Source: Cryptomeria japonica (lineage: Eukaryota > Streptophyta > Pinopsida > Cupressales > Cupressaceae). Taken from it: DNA of 22,500 bases. Positions 10,746 through 18,079 of this stretch are shown here, piece by piece. Under the pieces are notes generated by a model that was not told the DNA's origin, ran no database searches, and saw nothing but the letters and a program-made list of their open reading frames with translations. A program made the translations under genes and the position numbers. How positions within the stretch are numbered: the stretch's first letter is position 1; each line of letters begins with the position of its first letter. The stretch spans positions 97,501 to 120,000 of the forward strand of contig NW_026729192.1 in assembly GCF_030272615.1 (NCBI RefSeq), written 5' to 3'.

Positions 10746-11153
10746 TGCGCTCCGAAGTGTGCTCCAAAGCTCTCTCCAGCTGCGTGCACCTGCCCCGGCC
10801 GCGCACCCGGCCCCGCCCAGCTTCGCTCACCTGTCCCGGGCGTCTGGTGCGGAACCTTAGAGTAAGAAACATCACCGTGCACCTTGGCCAACGTGCGCGA
10901 CTCGACCGAGCGCGCACTGGCCGAGGTGCACACCGATTTCACCTGGGTGCGCGCGCAGCACCTCGGGCGCACCGGGGTGCGCGCACAACGCCCGGGTTGC
11001 ACCGTGGCCTGTGTGCTCGGGGTGCCTCGGGTGCGCGCTCGGTGTCGCCCCCGCGCGCGCGGTAGTGCGGGCAGCGCACCCCGGCCCGGCCCGGCCCCGA
11101 CGAGAACGCAAACGGGCAAAAGGTTTATTCAAATAGCATTGCGACGCCCGGCG
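10746..11153. other. CpG-rich spacer downstream of 5S copy 2
   Basis: This copies 2810-3217 with two base differences (11023 T against 3087 C; 11145 C against 3209 T), both CpG/TpG exchanges. No gene is visible. Confidence 0.7.
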
Positions 11154-11166
11154 AAAAACTAAAAAA
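11154..11166 (-). terminator. Pol III terminator of 5S copy 2
   Basis: This is identical to the copy 1 terminator: T6 directly after the gene (11161-11166), AG, then T5 (11154-11158). Confidence 0.85.
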
Positions 11167-11284
11167 GGGTGCAACACCGGGACTTCCCGGGAGGTCACCC
11201 ATCCCAGTACTACTCCGGCCCAAGCGCGCTTAACTGCGGAGTTCTGATGGGATCCGGTGCACTAATGCTGGTATGATCGCACCC
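11167..11284 (-). rRNA. 5S ribosomal RNA gene, copy 2
   Basis: This is the second 118-nt 5S rRNA gene, 7,936 bp to the right of the first and in the same minus orientation. It lies inside the second copy of the large tandem duplication. It differs from copy 1 at one position: gene position 19 is A here and G in copy 1 (11266 versus 3330 on the plus strand), a CpG-to-CpA change. The A box, C box, helix I ends, upstream C and downstream T6 run are all the same. Position 19 lies outside the internal promoter, so both copies look able to be transcribed. Which copy is expressed cannot be told from sequence. Confidence 0.97.
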
Positions 11285-11676
11285 GTTATGAGCTTGTCGC
11301 AGTGTGTACTTAGCAAACCGCGACCCACGTGCGAATCCACCCCGGCCACCCACCCCCGTCGAGGTGCACACCCTCCCTCGCGAAGTGCGCCCCGTTCGCC
11401 AAGTGTGAGCCCTGCCCGGGTGCGCGCACCTTGCTAGGGCGTCGGGTGTGCACCCGGCCCGGCCTACGTGCGTGCACCTGGAGGGGGCGTCGTGTGCGTG
11501 CAGTGTCCCGTCTGCAACGCGGTGCCCACACACCACCTCGGGCGCAACGACCTGCGCTCACATGTGGGCCGAGTGCACCTTGGTGCATGTTCGGGGCGCC
11601 TCGGGTGCACGCTCGATCTTGCCCCGGTGCACCAAGGCGCTCGGTTTGCCCCGGGTGCGCACTTGGTGCAAGGTGG
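11285..11676. other. Upstream spacer of 5S copy 2
   Basis: This is the same as the flank of copy 1 except for G at 11481 (T at 3545). The proximal region next to the gene is unchanged, so any upstream 5S promoter elements are equal in the two copies. Confidence 0.65.
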
Positions 11677-12021
11677 GCACCCAAAATAGGGATCAAGCAC
11701 CAAAACACAAGTTTCGGGATGCAAAATGGGACCCAAGGACCACAAATGCGTTCCAAGACCCATGATGGGTCCACGAGAACAAAAATGTGTTCCGAGACTT
11801 AATAAACAAATATTGGGTTTTAGGAGAAGAAACATGCTCTGATGCCCAAAACGAGAATCGACCCCGAAAAGGCCACAGGCCAAAAGTGGGATGCGAGACA
11901 AAAAAAAATGGGACCCGAGGACCAAAATTGGGTTCCCAGGTCGAAGACAGGGCAACCGGACAAGAAACGACCTCTAAGGCTCGAAATGAGTCCCGACGAC
12001 TAAAACTTGACAAGAAGCACC
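11677..12021 (+). repeat. Purine-rich degenerate repeat, copy B
   Basis: This copies 3741-4085 at an offset of 7,936. I saw no difference between the two. It has the same degenerate GGGACCC-AGGACCAAAA words and no gene. Confidence 0.6.
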
Positions 12022-13733
12022 CATCAGGCACCCAACTCGACACCCATGGGATGCCGACCCACCCGGGCTTCCACCTAGCACACCTTGGCACCCACCCACC
12101 CTCGCACCCAACCTCGCACCCAACTTAGCACCTTTGAACCCACATTGGCACTCACCCTGACCCTGGCACCTTGGAACCCACATTGGCACTCACCTTGACC
12201 CTGGCACCCACCTTTGCACTCACCTTGGGACCCACCCTGGCTCCCACCTCGGCACCCACCCAGACACCCACCTTGGTTCCTTGGCACCCACCTTGGATCC
12301 TTGGCACCCACCCCGACACCCACCTTGGCACGCAACTTGGCTACTTGCCACCCACCTTGGCTCCTTGACGCCCACCCCGACAACCACCCCGTGACCTACC
12401 CTGGCTAGGGTTGGTGCACACCCACCCTGGTGCCCACCTTGGCACCCACCCTATGACCCACCTTGGCACGCACCTTAGTACCCACCCCGTTACCCACCCT
12501 AGGACCCACCCCGTGACCCACCTTGGCCAGGGTGGGTGCACCCACCCTGGTGCCCACCTTGGCACCCACCCATCCTAGCACCCAGCCTGTGACCGGGCTT
12601 GGAACCCAACCTTGCACCCGCACCCGTCTTGGCCAGTGTGGGTGCGCACCCATCCTGGCACCCACGTTGTGACACACCCTTTAACCCACGCACCCTAGCA
12701 CCCACGTTGGCACCCACCTTGGAACCCAACCTAGCAACTTGGCACCCACCCCGTGACCCACCTTGGCATCCACCATAGCAGTCGCCGACTTGGCACCCAC
12801 CTCGGCACCCACCTTGACACTTGTGGACCCACCTTGCCACTCACCCTAGCATCGACCCATCCTAGCACCCACCCTGGCACCTTTGCACCCTAGCACTCAC
12901 CCATCCTAGCACCTAACCTGTGACCCACCTTGACACTCACCCTCGCACCCACCTTGGAACCCAACCTAGCACCCACCCACCCTGACACCAACCCTAGCAC
13001 CTACCCACCCTTGCACCCACCCTGTGACCCATCTTGGCACCCACCCATCCTACCACTCAACCTATCACCCACCTTCTCACCCACCTTGGCATCCACCTTA
13101 GCACCCACCCACACTGGCACCTTGGCACCCACCTCGGGCAAGGTGGGTGCACACCCACCCTGGCACCCAATTTAGAACCCACCGAGCATGTTACCCACCT
13201 TGGCACCCACATTGCAGCCCACCCTAGTACCCACCCTATGACCCACATTGGCATCCACACCCTAGCACCCAGGCACCTCGACACCCGCCTTGACACCCAC
13301 CCTAGCACTGAACCTGTGACCCACCTTGGAACTCACCCTAGAACCCACCCACCCTGTGAACCACCTTGGCATCCACCTTAGCACCCACCCACCTTGGCAC
13401 CCACTCTAGCACTCACCCATCCTAACACCCAACTTGTTACCCACCTTGGCACCCGCCCTCGCGTCCACCTTGAAACCCACCCTAGCACCCACCCACGCAG
13501 GAGCCCACCTTGGCACCCAACCTAACACCCACGCATCCTGGCACCCAACTTGTGACCCACCTTGGAACCCACCCTAGTACCCACCTTTGAACCCACTATA
13601 TCACCAACCCACCTTGGCACCCACCCTATGACCCTCTTTGGAATCCACCCTAGCACGCACCCACCCTGGCACCCACCATGGAGCGCACCCTAGCACCCAC
13701 CCACCTCGGCACGCACCTCAACACCCACCTTGG
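12022..13733 (+). repeat. CACCC minisatellite, full-length array
   Basis: This is the same CACCCACCTTGGCAC-type minisatellite. It first matches copy A (to 12539) and then runs on for another 1.2 kb with units such as CACCCACCCTAGCACC, CCTGTGACCCACCTTGG and CATCCTAGCACC. It is strongly C-rich on the plus strand with hardly any G runs. It ends at about 13733, where the downstream part of a promoter unit (TGCGCACTGCGCCAACCTC) begins without a promoter. That unit seems to have been cut by the array boundary. Confidence 0.88.
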
Positions 13734-13927
13734 TGTGCGCACTGCGCCAACCTCTCAAAGACCCTATGTGGTGCGCTCCAAAGTGTACACCTTTGGTGCG
13801 CTCCAAGGTGCGCACCTTTGGTGCACACCGAGGTGCACACCAAAGTGTGCACCGAGGTGAGCACCAAAGTGCACTCCAGGGTGCACACCAAGGCGTGCAC
13901 CTTTGGTGCGGTCAATGCAAACGAATT
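13733..13927. repeat. GTGCRC-rich junction segment before the first promoter
   Basis: This begins with the tail of a promoter unit (GCGCCAACCTCTCAAAGACC), then has clustered GTGCGCTCC, GGTGCGCACC, GGTGCACACC and AAGTGTGCACC words. It ends in AAGGCGTGCACCTTTGGTGC and GAATTC just before the first AAGTTGGGGTCGATGTCC box. The same AAGGCGTGCACC segment recurs near 14267-14300 as an insert between promoters 2 and 3. No gene is visible. Confidence 0.7.
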
Positions 13928-13976
13928 CGGAAGTTGGGGTCGATGTCCTAATCGCTGCTGCAGACTACACGTATGA

Positions 13977-14009
13977 GAATCGGACAAATAGCTTTATATA
14001 GGGGAGGTG
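13977..14009 (+). promoter_or_regulatory. Pol I spacer promoter 1
   Basis: TATATA at 13995-14000 is followed by GGGGAG. Plant Pol I start sites share TATATA(G/A)GGG. This copy has one additional T before TATATA (GCTTTATATA), which shifts the upstream GAATCGGACAAATAG by one base. It is the first copy after the minisatellite. Confidence 0.8.
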
Positions 14010-14134
14010 TTGCGTTTGATGGGTCGACTCCCCTGGTTGTGTGCACTGCACCAACTTCAAAGACCCTGTCTTGTTTAAGAAGTCAAAAGTTGGGGTGGAT
14101 GTCCTAATCATTGCTGCAGTCTACGCATGTATGA

Positions 14135-14166
14135 GAATCAGACAAATAGCTTATATAGGGGAGGTG
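14135..14166 (+). promoter_or_regulatory. Pol I spacer promoter 2
   Basis: TATATA is at 14152-14157, then GGGGAGGTG. The upstream word is GAATCAGACAAATAGCT (A for G in the middle). It lies 157 bp after promoter 1. Confidence 0.8.
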
Positions 14167-14354
14167 TTGCATTCGGTGGGTTGACTCCCCTGGTTGTGCG
14201 CACTGCGCCAACCTCAAAGACCCCGCATAGCAGAAGAAGTCGGAAGTCGGATTTTGGTGAGCACCAAGGCGTGCACCTTTGGTGCGGTCAACGCAGACGA
14301 ATTCAGAAGTTGGGGTGGATGTCCTAATCGTTGTTGCAGGCTACACATGTATGA

Positions 14355-14386
14355 GAATCAGACAAATAGCTTATATAGGGGAGGTG
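14355..14386 (+). promoter_or_regulatory. Pol I spacer promoter 3
   Basis: TATATA is at 14372-14377, then GGGGAGGTG, 220 bp after promoter 2. The downstream CTCCCC is changed to CTCCCT, which still allows a G-U pair with the initiator GGGGAG. Confidence 0.8.
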
Positions 14387-14511
14387 TTGGGTTTGATGGG
14401 TCAACTCCCTTGGTTGTGCGCATTACGCCAACCTCAAAGACCTTGTTTTCGTTAAGAAGTCAAAAGTTGGGGTCAATGTCCTAATGGCTCCTGCAGGCTA
14501 CACATGTATGA

Positions 14512-14543
14512 GAATCGGACAAATAGCTTATATAGGGGAGGTG
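14512..14543 (+). promoter_or_regulatory. Pol I spacer promoter 4
   Basis: TATATA is at 14529-14534, then GGGGAGGTG. The upstream word is GAATCGGACAAATAGCT. It lies 157 bp after promoter 3. Confidence 0.8.
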
Positions 14544-14668
14544 TTGGGTTTGATGGGTCGACTCCCCTGGTTGTGCGCATTACGTCAACCTCAAAGACCT
14601 TGTTTTCGTTAAGAAGTCAAAAGTTGGGGTCGATGTCCTAATTGCTCCTGTAGACTACACATGTATGA

Positions 14669-14700
14669 GAATCAGACAAATAGCTTATATAGGGGAGGTG
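14669..14700 (+). promoter_or_regulatory. Pol I spacer promoter 5
   Basis: TATATA is at 14686-14691, then GGGGAGGTG. The upstream word is GAATCAGACAAATAGCT. It lies 157 bp after promoter 4. Confidence 0.8.
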
Positions 14701-14825
14701 TTGGGTTTGATGGGTTGACTCCCCTAGTTGTTCGCATTACACCAACCTCAAAGACCTTGTTTTCGTTTAGAAGCCGAAAGTTGGGGTCGATGTCCTAATT
14801 GCTCCTGCAGGCTACGCATGTATGA

Positions 14826-14857
14826 GAATCAGACAAATAGCTTATATAGGGGAGGTG
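14826..14857 (+). promoter_or_regulatory. Pol I spacer promoter 6
   Basis: TATATA is at 14843-14848, then GGGGAGGTG. It is the last 157-bp copy. The next promoter is 845 bp away, across the 52-bp array. Confidence 0.8.
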
Positions 14858-14915
14858 TTGGGTTTGATGGGTCGACTCCCCTGGTTGTGCGCATTGCGCC
14901 AACCTCAAAGACCCT

Positions 14916-14987
14916 GCATTGCGGATGAAGTCGAAAGTCAGAGTTTGGTGTGCTACAAGGTGTGGTCGAAGGTGCTCACCTAGGTGT
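14916..14987. other. Link between the 157-bp and 52-bp arrays
   Basis: The tail of promoter unit 6 holds an AAGTCGAAAGTC box and then GTGTGCTACAAGGTGTGGTC-like GTGC words leading into the 52-bp array. It matches in position the GTGC-rich insert of the 220-bp unit, so the 52-bp array seems to have grown inside that insert. There is no gene. Confidence 0.6.
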
Positions 14988-15590
14988 GCACCTTTGGAGC
15001 ACAGGAAAAGTGCCCTCCAAAAGTGCGCACCTTTGGAGTGCACAAAAGTGCCCTCCAAAAGTGCGCACCTTTGGAGCGCAGAAAAGTGCCCTCCAAAAAG
15101 TGCCCTCCAAAAGTGCGCACCTTTGGAGCGCAGAAAAGTGCCCTCCAAAAAGTGCCCTCCAAAAGTGCGCACCTTTGGAGCGCAGAAAAGTGCCCTCCAA
15201 AAAGTGCCCTCCAAAAGTGCGCACCTTTGGAGCGCAGAAAAGTGCCCTCCAAAAAGTGCCCTCCAAAAGTGCGCACCTTTGGAGCGCAGAAAAGTGCCCT
15301 CCAAAAAGTGCCCTCCAAAAGTGCGCACCTTTGGAGCGCAGAAAAGTGCCCTCCAAAAAGTGCCCTCCAAAAGTGCGCACCTTTGGAGCGCAGAAAAGTG
15401 CCCTCCAAAAAGTGCCCTCCAAAAGTGCGCACCTTTGGAGCGCAGAAAAGTGCCCTCCAAAAAGTGCCCTCCAAAAGTGCGCACCTTTGGAGCGCAGAAA
15501 AGTGCCCTCCAAAAAGTGCCCTCCAAAAGTGCGCACCTTTGGAGCGCAGAAAAGTGCCCTCCAAAAGTGCGCACTTTTGGTGCGCACCAA
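14988..15590 (+). repeat. 52-bp tandem array
   Basis: This array has very regular 52-bp units: GTGCGCACCTTTGGAGCGCA, then GAAAAGTGCCCTCC twice with an A-run between. The GG of TTTGGAGCGC falls at 15073, 15125, 15177, 15229, 15281, 15333, 15385, 15437, 15489 and 15541, exactly 52 bp apart. Shorter, diverged units (GGAGCACAGG, GGAGTGCAC) lie at the left end. Because 52 is not a multiple of three, all frames cycle through each other. Long open frames therefore appear on both strands (284 codons on plus, 314 on minus) and are not genes. Each unit keeps one GTGCGCAC palindrome. Confidence 0.95.
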
Positions 15591-15670
15591 GGCGCTGGTT
15601 CGGTCGTTGCAGGCGAGTTCGGAAGTTGGGGTCGATGTCCTGAGCGGAGGTGCAAACTACACAGGTGTCG

Positions 15671-15702
15671 GAATCGGACAAATAGCTTATATAGGGGAGG
15701 TG
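15671..15702 (+). promoter_or_regulatory. Pol I spacer promoter 7
   Basis: TATATA is at 15688-15693, then GGGGAGGTG. It is the first promoter of the 311-bp series, with GAATCGGACAAATAGCT upstream. It also starts the change from GTTGGGTTT to TATGCTTCG just downstream. Confidence 0.8.
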
Positions 15703-15981
15703 TATGCTTCGATGGGTCGACTCCCCAGGTTGAGCGCACCGCGCCAACCTCAAAGACCCTACGGTATGGATGAAGTCGGAAGTTGGGTCCGATGACCGAT
15801 TCGATTAGTAGGTATGCTCATGAGGTCGGAATTTGGGTCCGATGACCTGCCATGTGCAGGAAGGCGAATGTTGACACTGTGCGTTGCAAGGTGCACACCA
15901 AGGCGCTGGTGCGGTCTTTTTAGTCGAGTTCGGAAGTTGGGGTCGATGTCCTGATCGGAGGTGCAAGCTACACAGGTGTGG

Positions 15982-16013
15982 GAATCGGACAAATAGCTTA
16001 TATAGGGGAGGTG
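15982..16013 (+). promoter_or_regulatory. Pol I spacer promoter 8
   Basis: TATATA is at 15999-16004, then GGGGAGGTG, 311 bp after promoter 7 with the same core. Confidence 0.8.
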
Positions 16014-16292
16014 TATGCTTCGTTGGGTCGACTCCCCGGGTTGAGCGCACCGCGCCAACCTCAAAGACCCTACGGTATGGATGAAGTCGGAAGTTGGGTC
16101 CGATGACCGATTCGATATGTAGGCATACTCGCGAGGTCGGAATTTGGGTCCGATGACCTGCCACGTGCAGGAAGGCGAATGTTGGCACTGTGCGTTGCAA
16201 GGTGCGCACCAAGGCGCTGGTTCGGTCGTTGGAGGCGAGTTCGGAAGTTGGGGTCGATGTCTTGATCGGAGGTGCAAACTACACAGGTGTGG

Positions 16293-16324
16293 GAATCGGA
16301 CAAATAGCTTATATAGGGGAGGTG
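16293..16324 (+). promoter_or_regulatory. Pol I spacer promoter 9
   Basis: TATATA is at 16310-16315, then GGGGAGGTG, 311 bp after promoter 8 with the same core. Confidence 0.8.
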
Positions 16325-16603
16325 TATGCTTCGTTGGGTCGACTCCCCGGGTTGAGCGCACCGCGCCAACCTCAAAGACCCTACGGTATGGATGAAGTCG
16401 GAAGTTGGGTCCGATGACCGATTCGATATGTAGGCATACTCGCGAGGTCGGAATTTGGGTCCGATGACCTGCCATGTGCAGGAAGGCGAATGTTGGGACT
16501 GTGCGTCGCAAGGTGCGCACCAAGGCGCTGGTGCCGTCGTTGCAGTCGAGTTCGGAAGTTGGGGTCGATGTCCTGGTCAGAGGTGCAAACTACACAGGTG
16601 TGG

Positions 16604-16635
16604 GAATCGGACAAATAGCTTATATAGGGGAGGTG
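16604..16635 (+). promoter_or_regulatory. Pol I spacer promoter 10
   Basis: TATATA is at 16621-16626, then GGGGAGGTG, 311 bp after promoter 9. The downstream CTCCCC is CTCCCT here, again a G-U-compatible change. Confidence 0.8.
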
Positions 16636-16764
16636 TATGCTTCGATGGGTCGACTCCCTGGGTTGAGCGCACCGCGCCAACCTCAAAGACCCTACAGTAT
16701 GGATGAAGTCGGAAGTTGGGTCCGATGACCGATTCGATACGTAGGCATATTGGCGAGGTCTGAA

Positions 16765-17035
16765 TTTGTGTCCGATGACCTGCCATGCGCAGGAAGGCGG
16801 AATTTGGGTCCGATGACCGAGTTGATGGCGTGCCATGCGCAGAAAGGCGGAATTTGGGTCCGATGACCGAGTTGATGTTGATGGCCCGCCATGCACAGGA
16901 AGGCGGAATTTGGGTCCGATGACCGATTTGAAGGCGTGCCATACGCAAAAAGGCGGAGTTTGGGTCCGATGACCGAGTTGATATTGATGGCCCGCCATGC
17001 GCAGGAAGGCGGAATTTGGGTCCGATGACCTGACA
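16765..17035 (+). repeat. GGGTCCGATGACC box array
   Basis: Six TCCGATGACC boxes start at 16771, 16809, 16859, 16915, 16965 and 17021, so the later spacings alternate 50 and 56 bp. Between them are CATGCGCAGGAAGGCGGAA words and GAGTTGATG fillers. In most copies the box reads GGTCCGATGACC, an incomplete dyad (GGTC/GACC). The same box appears twice in each 311-bp unit (for example near 15786 and 15836), so the array looks like local amplification of part of that unit without its promoter. Confidence 0.85.
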
Positions 17036-17148
17036 TACGCATGGAGTCCGACTCGGGGGCCGATGTTCGATTCGATGACTTGCATTGTGGGTAAAGTCGG
17101 AAGTTGTGGTCTTTGACCCGATTCGATGACCAGACTTCGGCTGCTTGA

Positions 17149-17180
17149 GAATCGGACAAATAACTTATATAGGGGAGGTA
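17149..17180 (+). promoter_or_regulatory. Pol I promoter 11 (gene-type)
   Basis: TATATA is at 17166-17171, then GGGGAGGTA. The upstream word is GAATCGGACAAATAACT. It is 545 bp after promoter 10 and is the first with ETS-like downstream sequence, including the left and right arms of the conserved hairpin. Confidence 0.8.
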
Positions 17181-17204
17181 GTGTTCTCGAGCATCCTCCC
17201 CCCG

Positions 17205-17296
17205 TGCCCGTTTATGTCGATTGATGCTGGTGCTCGACTGGTTGGAGCGCTCGGATGCAAAAATCTTGCACCAGGATTTATCGATTGTGATGGACA
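17205..17296 (+). other. Promoter-proximal inverted repeat, block 11
   Basis: The arms are 17205-17235 and 17266-17296, separated by 30 bases, and start 39 bp after the TATATA start. By eye, 19 of 31 positions are Watson-Crick pairs and four are G-U. The best part is GCTGGTGC-type sequence against GCACCAG, and TCGAT-like against ATCGA. The position and arm lengths match blocks 12 and 13. Confidence 0.65.
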
Positions 17297-17589
17297 CGGC
17301 AAGTCTCCTGATTGCTATGCAGGAGCTCATCGTGAATCTCTATGCGGCCTTGGTATGGACTCGACCTGCGGAATGGTTCGGCAATGGTAGTCGCTCCAAC
17401 ACGTCCTTGCAATGGCCACAGAGGTGATTCGACTAGAGCTCCAGTCTAGCTTTTGGGTTGCTTGGCGGACTGGTATAGCCGCGATCGAGTTCCGGCCATG
17501 AACGTTTTAGATAGCTCTTGGGCTTTCTGGGACGGAAGTCGGAAGTTTGGGCTGTTGTCCGATTTGATGACCATTCTTCGGATGTGTGA

Positions 17590-17621
17590 GAATCGGACAA
17601 ATAACTTATATAGGGGACTGT
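17590..17621 (+). promoter_or_regulatory. Pol I promoter 12 (gene-type)
   Basis: TATATA is at 17607-17612, then GGGGACTGT. It is the only copy in which GGGGAG is changed to GGGGAC. The downstream partner is changed too (CAGCCCCC at 17633-17640), so a stem can still form. Confidence 0.78.
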
Positions 17622-17644
17622 GTTGTCTCACGCAGCCCCCTCCG

Positions 17645-17737
17645 TGCCCCTCTATCTCGACCGATGTTGGTGCTTGAAAGGGTTGGGATCGCTCGGATTT
17701 ATAAACGTGCACCACCATTTGTCGAGTGTGAGGGACG
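17645..17737 (+). other. Promoter-proximal inverted repeat, block 12
   Basis: The arms are 17645-17675 and 17707-17737, starting 38 bp after the TATATA start. By eye, 21 of 31 positions are Watson-Crick pairs and three are G-U. TGGTGC pairs with GCACCA, and CTCGAC with GTCGAG. It would form near the 5' end of a transcript from promoter 12. Confidence 0.7.
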
Positions 17738-18079
17738 CGGCAGGTCTCCTAAATGCTATGCGGGCGCTCTCTGAGAATCTCTATCCGGCCTCGACACAGA
17801 CTAGTCTTGCTGAATGGTTTGGCACTGGTAGTCGATCCAACACGTCGTTGTTGTGGCCGCCTAGGCGATTCGATTCGAGCCCCCGTCTAGCTTTTGGGTT
17901 GCTTGGCGGATTTTGCCCTATCCGCAAGTGAGCTCGGTCCCTAAACGTTCGAGAAACCCGATTGCTATGCGCCGACTCTCTTTCTTGCGAGCCTCCATCT
18001 AGCTTTTGGGTCTCTACGGAACGGAAGTCGGAATCTGGGACCGTTGTTTGATTCGACGAGGCAGACTACGGTTGTGCGA

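Larger units (their letters stand above)
7874..12539. repeat. Large tandem duplication, copy B
   Basis: This is the second copy of 1-4603. It carries the GC-rich repeats, the CpG-rich spacer, 5S copy 2, the purine-rich repeat and the first half-kilobase of the CACCC minisatellite in the same order and orientation. It is 63 bp longer because one short subrepeat (9379-9441) is added. After 12539 it does not return to GC-rich repeats but continues in the minisatellite towards the promoter region. It is therefore the copy still joined to the normal downstream spacer. Confidence 0.93.
13928..14915 (+). repeat. 157-bp spacer-promoter repeat array
   Basis: Six units each contain one TATATAGGGG motif. 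Motif starts are at 13995, 14152, 14372, 14529, 14686 and 14843, so the spacing is 157 bp except for one 220-bp interval. The 220-bp unit has 63 extra bases holding the AAGGCGTGCACC segment seen before promoter 1. Each unit reads AAGTTGGGGT-GATGTCCTAAT, a CTGCAG-like word, ACACATGTATGAGAATC, the promoter core, GGTCGACTCCCC, GCGCCAACCTCAAAGACC, and an AAGTCAAAAG or AAGTCGGAAG box. The arrangement matches the known plant pattern of tandem Pol I spacer promoters upstream of the gene promoter. Confidence 0.88.
15591..16770 (+). repeat. 311-bp spacer-promoter repeat array
   Basis: Units of 311 bp have one promoter each (TATATA at 15688, 15999, 16310 and 16621). After the promoter a unit has GGTCGACTCCCC, GAGCGCACCGCGCCAACC, TCAAAGACCCTACGGTATGG, an AAGTCGGAAGTTGGGTCC box with GATGACC, and a second AATTTGGGTCCGATGACC box. 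It then has TGCCATGTGCAGGAAGGCG, a GGTGCGCACCAAGGCGCTGG segment, and a third box GTTCGGAAGTTGGGGTCG before the next promoter. Units differ by few bases. Compared with the 157-bp unit the extra part lies between duplicated GGAAGTTGGG boxes. Confidence 0.9.

Noticed and set aside
1-12539. The T-rich islands or the large duplicates as a transposon or retroelement
   Set aside because: I found no terminal inverted repeats, target-site duplications, poly(A)-tailed insertion structure or transposase/reverse-transcriptase motifs. Copies are tandem, in one orientation and inside rDNA spacer.
14988-15590. Regular 52-bp array as a possible CRISPR
   Set aside because: The units are head-to-tail identical with no unique spacers, and the context is plant rDNA.
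14919-15773. 284-codon plus and 314-codon minus open frames
   Set aside because: These are generated by the 52-bp array. Since 52 is not divisible by three, the peptide repeats every 52 residues after passing through all three frames.
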